From Sordariomycetes sp. S80-01Y (Eukaryota > Ascomycota > Sordariomycetes), in contig JAXQJY010000031.1 of NCBI GenBank assembly GCA_037042185.1, positions 1,550,001-1,614,000 on the forward strand: DNA of 64,000 nucleotides, written 5' to 3'. Positions 42,171-54,813 of the stretch are shown piece by piece. The notes under the pieces were generated by a model. It ran no database searches, was not told the DNA's origin, and saw only the letters and a list, made by a program, of their open reading frames with translations. Both the position numbers and the translations under genes were made by a program. The first letter of the stretch is position 1; the number at the start of each line of letters is the position of its first letter.

Positions 42171-45100
42171 TTAAACAGTACCAGCAGCAGCACTGCCATT
42201 CAGCCCGTTGGGGTATCTATCGATACCCAAACCCATGGCGCGCTTCACGGCCTTCCAGCTCTCAATCAGGGCGATGTAAAGAATGACACCACCAGCAACG
42301 ACTCCCCACTCCCAAGTCAAGCCTCGGTGCTTGAAGACCTGAGTGTTGAGGTGAGGAATGTAGATCAAGGGGAACGTGATGACGAAACCAGCAACGACAG
42401 ACCAAAAGAGGAACTTGTTGTGGTAGATGGTGCGGAAGACGGAGAAGGGTCCCTTCCAGCGCGGGTCCATCGCGAAGAGAGAGCGGTGGAAGTGTTTCAC
42501 CTCCCAAGAGGTGACCAAGAGGAGGAAGCTGATGGTCGCGAAGGTGGTGGCGCGGGACCTGAAAACAAGCTCGCATCCGGCGCTAGCCTCTTCGTTGCAA
42601 CCAGTGGGAAGGTCGTGGAAACCCTGACCAGAACCAGCGTAGGCGACAAGCATGAAGACCATGAGACAGACCGAACCCATGCATGTACCGTAGACGAGCT
42701 GGTCGCGAACGAGATCCTTGGTGAAAACACCAGTGCGCAGGGAGCGGGGTGGGCGTTCCAGAATATCAGGCTGAGCCTCTTCGAGACCCAGACCAAGGGC
42801 AAGGGGCGAGGATGTTATCAAGTTCGCCCAAAGAATCTCGAGGGGCGAAAGCGGGAACACGGAGTGGTCCTTGGAGTCCTTGAAAGCAAGACCAATAAGC
42901 AGCAGAACAACCTGGGCCAAGTTGGAGGTAAGAAGATGGAGAAGAAACTGAATCGGTTAGTACACAACACGTAAGCAGAGCGAGCGTTGACTGACCTTCT
43001 GGATGTTGTCGGACAAGCGACGACCTTCCTTAATGCCGGTAACAATGGAGGCAAAGTTGTCATCAGTGAGGACCATGTCGGATGCCTCCTTGGCAACGTC
43101 AGAGCCACGGTCACCCATGGCAATACCGACATCAGCCTGCTTGAGGGCGGGCGAGTCATTGACACCGTCACCAGTCATGATGCAGAAAGCCTTTCGGCGA
43201 TGCAAACCCTGGATCATGCGGACCTTTGTAAGGGGAGAGCAACGAGCCAGGACGACAGGGAGGGCTTCGAGGTTGTCAATCTCGTCATCGGAGAGGTTGG
43301 CAAAGTCGGAAGCAGCCATGACGGTGCCAGGACGAAGAGGCACATCCTTGTTGAGGATACCGACCTCATAGGCGATGGAAGTAGCCGTCTTGATGTGGTC
43401 ACCAGTGACCATGTGCACAGTGACGCCAGCCCGGTGGCAGGCTTTGACGGCACCGGCGGTCTCTTGGCGAGGGGGATCGTACAGACCAGCGAGACCGAGG
43501 AAGGTGAGGTCCTTCTCGACCTTCGGGCGATCCTCAGCTTCTTCTTGAGAAGCGCCATCCATAGACTTGCTAGCGATGCAAAGAACGCGAAGGCCCTGAC
43601 CAGCAAGTTCATCAGCCTTGGCCAAGATCTGCTTCTTAAGCTCTTCGTCTTCCTTGAGAATGTTGAGCATAACCTCAACTGCACCCTTGGTATAGACGGT
43701 GCGGCTACCTTCGACCTTGTTGCCATATACGACGGACATGAGCTTGATGGAAGAGTCAAAGGGGTGCTCAGTGATAAGCTCATCAGAACCGCCATGGTTC
43801 TTGCCGAAGCGCATTGAGAATACCTTGAGGGCAATCTCAGTGGGTTCACCAACGGCCTTCCAAATAGAAGCGTCGTTGGCCGTGGTGACACTACTAGAGT
43901 CCGTGTCGACCTCCTTCTTGCCGTCGGTAACAGTGGAGTTGTTGCAGAGAACAAGTGTAGTCAGGAAAGGGCTCAAAACGCTGCCAGCGAGAGGAGCAGA
44001 CCACGACACAGTACCACTGCCCGGGTCGTAGGGGTCTCCGGCACCTTCGACAGTACCCTCAAGGTTATCGCGCAACCAGACCTTTCGGGTGATCATACGG
44101 CCTTGAGTCAGGGTACCAGTCTTGTCGGAGCAGATATTGGTTACACCGCCGACAGCCTCGAGGGAGGGCATCTGACGGACAATAACATTACCCCTGACCA
44201 TGGCCTTAGTGGCGACAGCCATGGTGACGGTCAGGACAGCGAGAAGAGATTCAGGAATGACAGCAACACCAACGCAAATACCATACAGTAGCACTTCACC
44301 GTTAATGTCGAATTTGGACGCGGAGAAGACAATGATGACGAGGAGGATAGCGAAGGCGAAGAGCAGCAGGGCGAACTTGGACAGCGTGACCTGCAGAGGG
44401 GTTCCTTCGAGACCCATGATACCGCGGAAGCTCTGGTAGGCCTTGATGGTAAACTTGGCGAGAGGAGACTTGCCGGTGGTGTCACGCTTAGTCTGGCGAA
44501 GCAGCTCGGCAATCTGACCAACCTCGGTCTCCATGGCCGTGGCGATGACGATACCGGCACCGCGTCCGCGCGTGACCGAGGAACCGGAGTAGACCTGGTT
44601 GGTGCGGTCACCAATAGGCATGTCGGCCTCGGTGAAGATGGCATCAGGTTTCTTGGAGATGGCGATGGATTCACCGGTGAGTAGAGCCTCATCGGTGGCC
44701 AGATTCATGCCATGAATAAGGCGGAGATCAGCGGGGATGACATCGCCGGTAGCCAACACGACGACATCACCCTTGACGAGGGTCTCGGCCTTAACGGTGT
44801 CGGATACACCATTGCGGATGACCTTGCACTTGGGGGTGGACAGGGCATAGAGCGACTGGATGGTCTGCTCAGCACGGTAGTCCTGGACCAAGCCAACAAC
44901 AATGTTGAGCGCAATAACCGCAGCAACTACACCTCCCTCGATGTAGTCGCTGATTGCAAAAGACAAGATCATGACCGCGATCAGGACGACGGTCAAGGCA
45001 TTGGCAACCTGAGCCAGGAAGATCTCCCAGACAGAGGGGCCCTTGGCCGTCTTGATAGTGTTGGGGCCGTCCCGGTTCAACCGGGCGGCAGCCTCATCAG

Positions 45101-45305
45101 AGCTCAAGCCATGGTCGATGTGGGTGCCGAACTGGTCAGCAACCGCAGCGGCCGATAGCGTGTGCGGAAGATTGGATTTCTCTATGATCGCATCTGGGGG
45201 TTCCGCTATAGGGGGCTGGTCGTCTGGGGAGACGATGGCCGACGAGTCCGAAGAGGAGCTGGCGTGGACTGCACCATTCGTACTTTTAAGTTCGGTTTCT
45301 CCCAT
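42171..45305 (-). CDS. ENA1: ENA-type sodium/potassium-exporting P-type ATPase
   Basis: Two exons, 45305-42996 and 42947-42171, with a 48 nt intron (donor GTCAGT, branch TACTAAC, acceptor TTCAG), give 1028 residues. Splicing restores DNIQKFLLHLLTSNLAQVV, the start of the C-terminal membrane domain. Motifs in order: actuator TGES (210-213), membrane segment GVAVIPESLLAVLTVTMAVATKAM, phosphorylation loop SDKTGTLTQG (D394 is phosphorylated), and hinge TGDGVNDSPALKQADVGIAMG. IPESLLAVLT in segment 4 and the general pattern fit the type IID (ENA) group rather than SERCA or PMR1 calcium pumps. It exports Na+ (and K+) at the plasma membrane and is usually induced by salt and high pH. The next gene upstream is 2.7 kb away, which leaves room for a large control region. 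Confidence 0.88.
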
Positions 45306-47979
45306 CGAATGGGTGTGGTGGTGATGCTAAGAAGCGGTGGGGGTTGAGGTTGGTGGCGATGCTTGAAAGCAGATGCTTGAATCCGAGGTCTAAGATCGAG
45401 TGCGCGGAAGCCGAGTCGAAATCGATTTGATGAATCGAAAGAAAGGGTAAACCCAGAAGAGGATAAGAGGGAGCGAGAAAGGGAAGAAGAAGGCGAGCGA
45501 TGGACGGCCCGGGCTATTTAATCACGATGCTGGAGGGGATGGTAGTGGATGCTTCAACTGCGGCATGGCGGGAAACATGGATGCGGACAGTGAGGCGCTG
45601 GCAGGGGTGGGGGTGCAATTGGCGGGGGTTCCCTTCCAGCTCCACTGGCACCCACTTCGGACGACCTCAGAGCCTCGATGCACTGTGCCACAGCGACGGT
45701 CGGGTGTGCTCGTAGGTGTTGAGCCGCTGGAACTCTGGTTCCCGGCGCTGACGTGCGGGGGCTGTGCAGGGGCGATTAGAGATCGCACTGTGTCCCTTGC
45801 ACATCCGGGAAGTCTGAGCAGCCACCACGGGTGAATACACGTATGCCTCACCGTCCTCTGTGCGTGCTCGAATCGGATACGTGTACCGCAGCATCAGCAA
45901 TGCAAACTTCCTACGCATGAGGCACGAGCACCACGCATGCACCTCATCGTCCTCCTTCGATAGAGCGGTCTGCCCTGGGCAAGATCACAATGACATCAGG
46001 GACTCCCACCGGCGTGCCTAGCGCTCCGACTTCAAGGAATCGTGCTGGAGGCCTACTGATGGTTATCTATGATTGGGCGGCGCACTGTAGCCGGAGACTG
46101 TGCTCTCCCATGTCCGGCTGCCCGCTACTGCAGCGCTGGTCACGAGGCTTGGCTTATGGTGGAGCGTCCAAGGTGCACCAATGTGTACTGTCATTGGGCA
46201 GCTCCAGGCAATTCAGCATGCGTCGTCATCACTCAATCATGGCGAGCGCTGCGCTGCCAAGATTCACTGGTCCTCGGAATTGCAGCTTGCGCTTGCTGCT
46301 GTGAGAAGCCCGCTGGCCCGCAAGCCCGTCATGACTACTACTACTTACTGGCATCTGCGAAGGTCAACTCCGCGTATCATTTCGCAACAGTCCTCTGTGA
46401 GAAGCCGGAGCTGCAGCAAAACCGGGGAACCCCTCCAACTCGCCGTGAAAGGCGCAACTCTAATTCAACCCGGAGCCGCCCAGACTGTCAATTACGACAC
46501 TCGCTCCTGCCTCATCAAACTTCCCCTCATCTTGGCGAGCTGTGCTTCTGTCAGTGTGTGTGCAGCTCTCGGGATCTCTCGTCGACGCTGGCTGGCCCAA
46601 CATGCCGAAGCTTAGCATCGTCGTTGCCGGCGCCACGGACGATGTCCGTCGCTCACAGCCAGGGTGCCGCCGCACGAGACAAGCATCTACGGCTATGCAC
46701 GTGTAGGTTAATCGTTCCTTCGGCTAGAATCTTCCAATCAAGTGATTCAAAGCCCAGCATCGTCTTGAATCCAGGAGGGAGAGTCCATCAATGAGGCCTC
46801 CTTGTGCTCGCGAACGGGACAAGATGTGGCTGCAGTGCGGGGCGCTAACTTTAAGCATATTTTGGCCCAGGCGTGGGTTGCCGCGCCGAGAGCCAATCCA
46901 GGCGACAGGGCGCAGCATCCACGACACCTTCAGGGCAGCTTTTACCGTGAGCAAAGAGGTCCGGTCTCTCATGGATATCCGCTAGGGAGGACAGAATCAG
47001 TCTATTCTCACCGATATCATCTCAATCTACCAGTCCCATGGGCTGGAATGGCAGCAGAGGTGTTCATCGTCGGTGTGAAGACTTCCAGGCTGGTGGGCTG
47101 AATACGCGGACGTGGTCGGAAACCGAGCGTCACCACTTCCCTCGCCGAACCGCTCCCACGCACTCAAACCGAAGCTGGACCCTCCCCCTCAACACCGTCC
47201 CCGAAGATCCCACCACGATCACGAAAGGCCGCCGAAGGGGTGCTCCACCTGCGAGCAAACGTAAGCCGAGCCCGGTCCGGAGGCCTCACGGGCTTTACGG
47301 AGTTTCTCTGCATTGTCTCGACGCCGCTTCCCAGAAATACATCCCGGCGACCGCAGCGATAGCTGGCATCGCAGCAAAAGCAACCATCGAAAAAAGTGAT
47401 GCGATGCACTGTGTGGACTGATATCTGCAGCTAGTTTCTAGACGGATGCATCCCCCATGCTCGTGCTACAGCTCGTGCTACAGGCTGTCACCGTCTCTCC
47501 GCGTACAGCTTGGCAATATCGTCGGTCATTGTCCGAGTTCTTCACCTCGGTATTCAACTGTAAGATGCAACTCTTGCCCACAAGCCCGATATTTCCTATT
47601 GTCAAAGATGGAGAAGCTTCTAAGTAAGCTTAATTTGGTGGGTTTTTGCTGCTTTCTTCATTGGGGATACGGGGCTGCACCACGGGAAGTGTCGAGCCCT
47701 CGGCATAAACACCGGTGCCGTTGGACTTTGGGCAGCACAGCCAAATACCGACGGCATCTCTTAGGGGAAGAAACTCGGAATTTCAAGACACCTGTGCTGT
47801 TCCGAACGGACTTTGTCCGAGTAACCGAGACACAACCACGGTCGCTTTCCAAGAGTCCCGTGCAGATGTACCAGAAACACATGCGACGTTGCTCCATCTT
47901 CTCCATAACCCCAGGCCAGCCCTCCTCTAAAGATGACAGAGATCCATCCTGGATCCATCGAAGCCCATGGGGTCCCAGT
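45306..47979. other. Large intergenic region upstream of the ENA ATPase
   Basis: 2.7 kb between the ENA start codon and the 3' end of CLP1, both on the minus strand. A purine-rich leader lies at 45440-45500 and a weak TATA-like ATTAAATAG at about 45511-45519 (minus strand). Frames up to 265 codons (46069-46794 plus, 47446-48243 plus) are rich in Cys, Arg and Ser with no motif and look non-coding. The region may hold a long salt/pH control region. Confidence 0.45.
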
Positions 47980-49530
47980 CTAGCCCAGGAGATTGATGAA
48001 CGGCTCTGGCCACTTCCCCCAGATCATAGGCCGATCTCCAAAACGCCCGCTCACTGGCGCCAGCATCTTCACCTTGCGCCGTTCCTCATCTACATCCGAC
48101 ACGTAAATATAGCCCATCACGTCCGCGGCACGGACAACGTCCGGAGGGTCGCGGGTCGAGGCGTGCATGATGGCGAGGGTCCAGTGCTGCATTACCGAAG
48201 ATGGCTCCTCGCCGACGAGGGCTTGGCCGGAGGTTGGGTCTAGACGCCGTTAGTTTTGCCCCTTTTTCGTTTTTGCGCAATGAAAGCCTGGAAGCAAGGG
48301 CAGGAGGCCACCTACAGTCTGGAACCTTGTAGAGGGTGAGACTGGAGAAGTCGACTTGCTGGATTTGTGGACTCAGCGTCCTACGTGAGTCGCCAAAGAA
48401 GTATTCCTTGATCACCGCCTGCCTTGCGTGCTCCGCCAGAGCTGGACTTCGCTCGACAGCGCCGTCTGACTTGTCGAGGAAGATGACAGCAATAGGTTCC
48501 CCAAGACTCGTCTTTTCGTCGGCGAAGCGGCGGGCAATCTCATCGTTCACGCGAGTCGTACCAATGACCACAACCACATTGACTGTCGAGGTTAGACGAC
48601 GTTTCGTCAAACTGCGTACTGACTTACCAGAGAATTCATCAACAACATGTGCAAGCATGTCCACCCCCTCGTCCTTCTCTCCAACCGACGTCCCGTCGAT
48701 GATCACGCCCGACCGACGAACCTCGATATCCTCGCTCAATCGTCCGCTCACACTTCCTGCAAGCCGTGATACAACCCCCTTATACTCCTGTGGATCCTCT
48801 TCCGGCGTTCTTCGACCGTAGTATTGCACCAGCGGAAGCTTTACAGGCACGTTGCTCGGACCGCTGGTGGGCGTGACTCCCCAGCCGTCCACAGCCTCCG
48901 GATCCAATATCGTAGCGCAGACACTTGCGCTCAAGCAACCAGGCAGTGTCAACATGCCCTCCGCCGGATCCATGTTCACAACCAGAGGCTGGTAACCTTG
49001 CCTCGTAGCATATCCAGTCAAGGTTCTCGCGACGACGGTCTTCCCACTACTGCCCTCCCCAGTGACTAAAATCCTCGGGCCTTCCCGTGCTTCTCTCCCC
49101 GCCGCATCGCGCAAGCCATTCAGCTTATCATGTAGGTTCAACAGAGAATTGCCGGGGTTTTCTGCAAGCGTAGCATATTGAGCGACAGACTCCTCGCTCG
49201 TGGCGCCTTCGACTTCGATCTCGCAGCCGTGCCAGGTTGTGATTTTGGTGCGGACGTTGGAGAAGGTGTAGAGGTTGCGCGGGGCGAGCTCAATGCCGTC
49301 CTTCTCAGCCGTGCCGGATTGTAGCTTGATCGTCACGGGGGAGGATGGCGGGGTGGTGAAGCGGAATTCCCAGGCTGGCCGTAGGGTGATCGTTCGGGTC
49401 GCTGAGGTCGTAGGCTGCGCGGACCGTTAGACATTGCTCGTTGTTGCAGAATTCGATACCACGTGGGGGATCTATGAGAGATTGGGAGGCTCACCTGTGA
49501 TGGGATCTGCCCCAGGCCTGGAATTGACAT
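47980..49530 (-). CDS. CLP1: mRNA cleavage and polyadenylation factor CLP1
   Basis: Four exons, 49530-49495, 49414-48628, 48582-48316 and 48239-47980, give 449 residues. The introns are 80, 45 and 76 nt, each with a TAAC branch site. The tiny first exon encodes MSIPGLGQIPSQ; exon 2 continues PTTSATRTITLRPAWEFRF. The P-loop GEGSSGKT (about 131-138) and VNMDPAEGMLTLPGCLS belong to the polynucleotide-kinase-like NTPase domain. The middle intron (45 nt, in frame) must be removed to join DEFS to VNVVVVIGTTRVN. The last exon gives the C-terminal domain ending WGKWPEPFINLLG. CLP1 binds ATP and links cleavage factor IA with Pcf11 in nuclear pre-mRNA 3' end processing. The size and four-exon form fit fungal homologues. 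Confidence 0.92.
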
Positions 49531-50075
49531 GACGGCTACATTGAAAGTGTCGTAGTCAAGGGATGACGTTGAAAGAAGCCGTGCGGCTCGGGATGTTGGA
49601 GCTGAAGCTCCCAGTTTTTGGGGTGCGTCTCCACACCCGCGTTGCTACCCTAGGGGAATCGAGGAAACCCCTTTTGCGCCATATAGAAGCATTGACAATC
49701 GTCTGGTATGGAAAGTATCCTGTTACACGAACGGAATTCCAATCTGGCGGCTGTTCTTGTGTCAGGTATTCAGGCACGCTTATTTGCAGCCAAAGACAGA
49801 CATCCCATGTTAACCGAGGTGTCCTGTGGTGTCTCCGAAGCATGCATTTCACTTCACCACAGCGCACCGAACAAGTCAAAGATTGAAAGCACAGGTGTAT
49901 ATTGGTTCAAAACAGGTCGTCTAGTCGTAAATGCTCTTCTCCTCCGAGGAGACATATCTATCATCCACTTGGGGGTATCGTACCGCTCTTAAAAACCAAA
50001 TGCCCTCCTTGTATGCATCGGTCGTGAATAGGATATCTTCAGGTCTTCCATCATCGTGGCACCGTTGCCTGCAGC
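49531..50075. other. Intergenic, no gene recognised
   Basis: 545 bp between the CLP1 start and the 3' end of the inositol kinase gene. It contains the CLP1 promoter. Overlapping frames of about 100 codons on both strands have no motif. Confidence 0.5.
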
Positions 50076-51291
50076 TCACTGCGCCAACTCCTCAAAGATG
50101 TTCTTTACGCTGCGGATTCCCATCATAAAGTTTTCATCCGGCCCTGAGCCTTCGGGCAGGAATTTGGCGTGCGCGAAGTCGATGAGCTGGACGGAGTACA
50201 TCGGTGGCCCCGCAGGTATATCAAACTCGCCTTCGTCATCGAGGACGATACCGCTGTCAACGCGCTTAGCGGCAATCGGGCCCTTCTCCTTCACCTCGAC
50301 GACTTGGTTGTTGTGCGCGATAGCCCTTTCAAGAGCCTTGCCATCACCTTCTAGGGCAATAAGTAATGAAGCAGAGTACATCGTCACATCATGCTGCGAT
50401 AGGACGTCCGCGATGTTGCCTACTTCCCGCGCCAGCGCGGCGCAAACCGCCTCGCCGAGGTCTCTATCAATGCCGGCTTTTTCGTTGAAGACAAACTTCC
50501 CAATGGTCTCCTTGAGATTTCTATCATCAACCAAGTCACGGCCGTAGTTCTTGTCGTAAACCATGAACTCTTCAGTATCAAGCTGAGTGGCGTCGTCCGA
50601 CCCGCGGTACGTCTTCATGCCAGCTATCCGGAAGCCGTAGCTCTTGTGCGTTGTCGATCCAGAAAGCTTATCCATCTTTTGCTTCTTCGCTGCGGGTGCG
50701 TCATCGGCGTACAAGCGAACCCCGAGCTTGAGATCCAATATGTTGGGCTTCACAAAGCCGTGCGACGCGTTGCCCAAGACGATAGCCGTGTCAGTTTTGA
50801 TCTTGCCGCCACCTGTGGGCACCCATTCCTCCCTCTTCTCTGGTTTTTGTACCTCTCCTTGCGCTTTCGCCTCAGGGGGTGGTATTTGTTCCGCAGCCGT
50901 AGCCTTGATCCCGTTCTCATCTGTCTTCACCGTCCCAGTCGCATCGACCGCTGCTGTGACGATATCCTGCAAGCTTGTGTCTTTCGGATCGGTGAGAACC
51001 AGGGTACCCATAAAGAGTGGCATGATGTCGCGCAGCTCGCGGAACTTCTCCTTCGCGGGGTGCGGGTCGGAGGCTTCGCGTTGGACGGTTTGGTAGAAGT
51101 TGATTTCTTTGTCGGTACAGGGCTTGATGAAGAGCTTGCCGGAGTCATCTTGGAGCGTACCAGCGCTGCGCGATCCCGTCAGTATACGTGCGAGGGGAAG
51201 CATGGGCGCGCAATGGCACTTACTGTCCTGCGACGGCGTGGCTGTAGTCCTTCAGCTGGCTGATGTCTGGTAATCGTGCGTCCTTCTCCAT
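50076..51291 (-). CDS. Inositol polyphosphate multikinase (IPK2/Arg82 type)
   Basis: Two exons, 51291-51224 and 51165-50076, with a 58 nt intron (donor GTAAGT, acceptor CGCAG), give 385 residues. The intron split falls inside the conserved AVAGHAGTLQDDSGKLFIKP start. The family signature PxxxDxKxG is present as PNILDLKLG (about 163-171). SLLIALEGDG and QLIDFAHAKF supply the SSLL-like and IDF metal-binding motifs near the C-terminus. A charged insert of about 50 residues (KTDENGIKATAAEQIPPPEA...) separates the N-lobe from the core, as in other fungal members. The enzyme phosphorylates inositol trisphosphate and tetrakisphosphate in the nucleus on the way to inositol hexakisphosphate; the yeast member also assists arginine-responsive transcription. 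Kcs1-type InsP6 kinases are longer, so IPMK is preferred. Confidence 0.9.
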
Positions 51292-53228
51292 GGTGTGTGT
51301 GGGAGCGGCCAAGCCCGTCGTCTTTTCCTGGAACGAGGGCGAAGATCGAGAGATCGCAGGGTCGCCCGCACTCGAGGCGTCCGGTGGTGTTGTTAATGGC
51401 AGTTGGCAACCTGAGCGGGAACGGTTTGCGACGCGCGAGACGAGTACACGTAAAGGAGGGGCAGCAAATGACGGCGGTGAGGGATCATAGACAAAATGGA
51501 CGGGAAGCAGCGAAGGAGGGGTCGGATATATGTCATATGGGGGATGTAGCGGTCAGACAAAGCGGCGGATAAGTCGATCTAAATTTATCAAGGTATCAGG
51601 TAAGGTGAGAGCCGCTTCCCATCCCCTTGAAGCCGCGCAAGCATCGCACTTTTGGACGGGAATGGGGATTTCGGTGGCACAGGGGTCGAAAATGCCCTGT
51701 AAGTTGCAGCCGCCTGGGGCTGGGGCGGCACTATCTTGGCCAACTTCAGGTCTGATTTTCGCGGGACCCCCACAGCTCTACAAGGGCTTGCGAGTCCCCT
51801 GTATTTGCCCGAAGGTATTTTCCGACCTGGCTAATGGGAATCATGCTGTGAAACATCAGGCTGAGCAGCAGGCGGTGCGCTAAGTCGGAGGTGATTCTGC
51901 CTGTGAGATGGAGTGAGATGATGCGGTAACGCTGAGCCACGAGCGTAAAAGAGGATGCCCCAGGTTGATGTGGCCAATGAGAGATAGAGCGCATCCGCAA
52001 GGCAGATTCGACAGTGCCTGTGGCCGCAGACCCGAAACCGCAAGCGAGGATCCGCGCTCTCGAGGCCAATCGTTCCGCTTCTTGCCAGTCGAGGCAAACG
52101 CTCAGGCAGTTTGACGCGCCGACTTGGCGTCTTGTGCTCGGGGTCGGACTCGCTTTGCCAATGGGCCGACTGGCCCTGCGCATCAAGCCTGGAATGCTTG
52201 ACTCGCTCAGGGGCAAAGGATGCGTGTCCCTCTGGCAAACGTCATTGCTCTAGCGCTCAGCTTGAAATGGTATCGTTTGTTGTCACCAGACCACGGCATT
52301 CGGCAACGGGACGGAGCTCTTGGGCGAGTGCTATATGTCACTGGCTAGGTCGGACACTGCCCGTTGGTCAACCGCCACGCCGCACTATTCATACATTATG
52401 GCGACTGCGTCTCGAGCTGATGCTGATTCACCCTCGTGAGTTTCAAAGGCCATCTACCAAAGGTCGATTGAGCCTGCCAGTTGGTTAAGTGCTTCGCCTC
52501 CAGGTTTGGAAACCAACAGTCAGCTGATTCTCCCCAGCCTCTCTTCTCCATGTGCATTAGTGTTTCCGCGCAGAGGATTTCCTCTATTACCCTGCCATAA
52601 ATACGGGCGACAAATCCCCGTTCCCGAGTTTATTGAGTGGAAAGGGCCGAATCGTAGTGTTAAGGCTGACAGGGGCGGACAAAGCATTACTACAAAATCG
52701 CATGGCGGAGGTGTTGATTGATCTTGTAGAGGTTGGAACCTGGAATGCCACAAGATTAGAAGGAACAAAATATAGTCGTTTAAGCACTATTAACTAACAC
52801 TAAGTAGCATGTCACAAGCCACGTTCGACCTGATGGGCAAACTACATGCGGGCGGTAAGCAACATAGAGGAAAGGCCCCTGAATGAAGAGTAGCAGCTGC
52901 CGCTGAGAGTTTCCCAGTTCAGCAGTAAACTTTCTGACCTCACGTGCGTGATTTAAGGCTACTCTGTCCCGAAAATGGTCTTTCCAGTTCTATTTGTCGG
53001 CTGCTCTTGCCTTGCTCAGAAAGCTGCTGTCAGTTCAGGTTGCCCTCAACTTCAAGTGAAGGCATCCTCCAAGATACCAACTCACGCCATTATCAAACCT
53101 TGAAACACCACCATAATACCCTAGTGGTAAAGCTAGGGAATTCTTCGGCGAGGCTGATTGTAGGGAACGTAAATCCTGCCTGTTCTTCGTGCAAGTCTTC
53201 CCTCATCGAGACCTCAAGCAACGCGGCA
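51292..53228. other. Divergent intergenic region, no gene recognised
   Basis: 1.9 kb between the start codons of the inositol kinase (minus) and ARB1 (plus). It carries both promoters. Frames on both strands up to 156 codons (51746-52216 minus) lack any motif. Confidence 0.5.
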
Positions 53229-54813
53229 ATGGCAGCTCCGGTTCCCCCAGCGGCACCCGAGTTCGCCCCCAAGGTCGAAGGTGGCGCCACGACAGACAAG
53301 AACAAGACGAAGAAGAAGAAGAGCAAGGGTGGGAAGAAAAACCTTGCCAAGCGTGGTCCAACTGCGTTACCAAACAACCGCGGTACAGGCCTCGAAGGTA
53401 AGCTCGCACGCCCCACGCACAGGATGAAACATGGACACTGATGGATTATAGAGTACTTCGCCGACCCGCCATTGACTGCTCATGAAGCTGCGGAAGAGCA
53501 GGATGATATTTACTCCGCGTAAGTCTGCCTTTGAATGCGTACTCATGACGACGACTGACAGAGCATAGTGAATTGCCTTTTGAAGAGTAGGCCCACGGCG
53601 GTATGATTCTGTGAGAGAACTGATGCTGACGAGGTCTAGGCGCATACAATCTTGCATCATCCGCTTTCGTTCCCGCCGCCGACTCCAAGAGGAGACCGCC
53701 CGGTACTTCAACGAGTACCTCTTCCTTGGCGGAATCGATACGAACCCTAACCCCTTTTCGGGTCAAGACCCCGGAGAACTCAAGAAGCTTACCCCGACAG
53801 AGAGACGACACGCAGTCGCCCATGATGGGATTCACACTCATCTGGACGATGAAGAAAGCCGCAACAACCGCTTCTACTGCGGCGACCTGGAGAATTGGTC
53901 TGTCGACTTCACAGGTATTGTCTCGGGCTTCTTCTCCATGTCCGTGATACCAATGACGGGGCTCGAACCTCAAGCTTTGGAGAAAGCAGTAGGAGTAATT
54001 GACAATTTCTTACGATATGCCCTTCAGCATGATGTCTGCCCCGAATACCAAGATGACCTCGAGAAGGCCATCCGGGTTTGTGAGGACGCCCTGACGGAGT
54101 GGCCTATGATTATGAAGGCGCAGACTGGCATGCCTGGTCAATTCAACTTTGCCTGCTCTCGGAAGTTCGACGCTTGGGTTGAGTCTGACTGGCACCTGGC
54201 TGATCCGTTCAAGGCGAGGATAGACCCGAACGCCGTCTTCCTCACGTCACTGGCACTAGCTGAGCCCAAGCTATTCGACAAGGTCAGCCCCAAGACTGAG
54301 GTTATCCGCGAGTTTGACACGACCGTCGAGATTGTCAAGATCTTACGTCCCGGAAACGACACAGTCGAGCGCTTTAAGTCGCTCAAACTCGACGAGGAGC
54401 TTTTGGGCCTTGTGCCCATTGGTAAGATTCAAGTAAAGCCCGCCAGCATCGAAGATGAATGGGAACCATCCGAGACCGGAAACCTTTTCACCACAGGCTT
54501 AATGACGCTCTATTTCGACGACAGCATCTTAGACAACCTGAGAATCGGGATGAAAATGTCGCTCAGGGTTTGCCAGCTCGACATCAACCTTAAATTCGTC
54601 AAGACGCTTTACAGCCTCGCCCCGACCTTCAACACCTTTCTGCCCCAGGACTTGATGAGGTACTTCAAACCTCCAAGGGTAAATGAGAGGCCTCCGCCAT
54701 CGATTCACGACAAAGCTGGAGGCGAGCCTGAGGACTACGACGGCGAAGGAGGCGCCAATGCTGAGAACCAAGTCGACGAACTAGATATTGAAAGGACCGA
54801 ACAAGAGAAGTAA
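53229..54813 (+). CDS. ARB1: Argonaute siRNA chaperone complex subunit Arb1
   Basis: Four exons, 53229-53397, 53452-53518, 53569-53586 and 53640-54813, give 475 residues. The introns are 54, 50 and 53 nt; the last two have GACTGAC and GCTGAC branch sites. Exon 3 is only 18 nt. Joined, the exons read GLEEYFADPPLTAHEAAEEQ, then DIYSAELPFEERIQSCIIRF and RRRLQEETARYFNEYLFLGG. This is the continuous Arb1 domain start (YFADPP, LPFEERI, RYRxRRR, FxxYLFLGGID). The N-terminus is a Lys-rich, low-complexity stretch (KNKTKKKKSKGGKKNLAKRG). In fission yeast Arb1 and Arb2 hold Ago1 with duplex siRNA (ARC complex) and help heterochromatin formation. The C-terminal 40 residues are acidic. A gene model without the microexon would lose frame. 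Confidence 0.88.

Noticed and set aside
46069-46794. 241-codon plus-strand frame upstream of ENA
   Set aside because: It is rich in Cys, Arg and Ser with no periodic or domain signal, and competing frames overlap it in all phases.
47446-48243. 265-codon plus-strand frame running into CLP1
   Set aside because: It overlaps the real CLP1 last exon on the other strand and has no motif.
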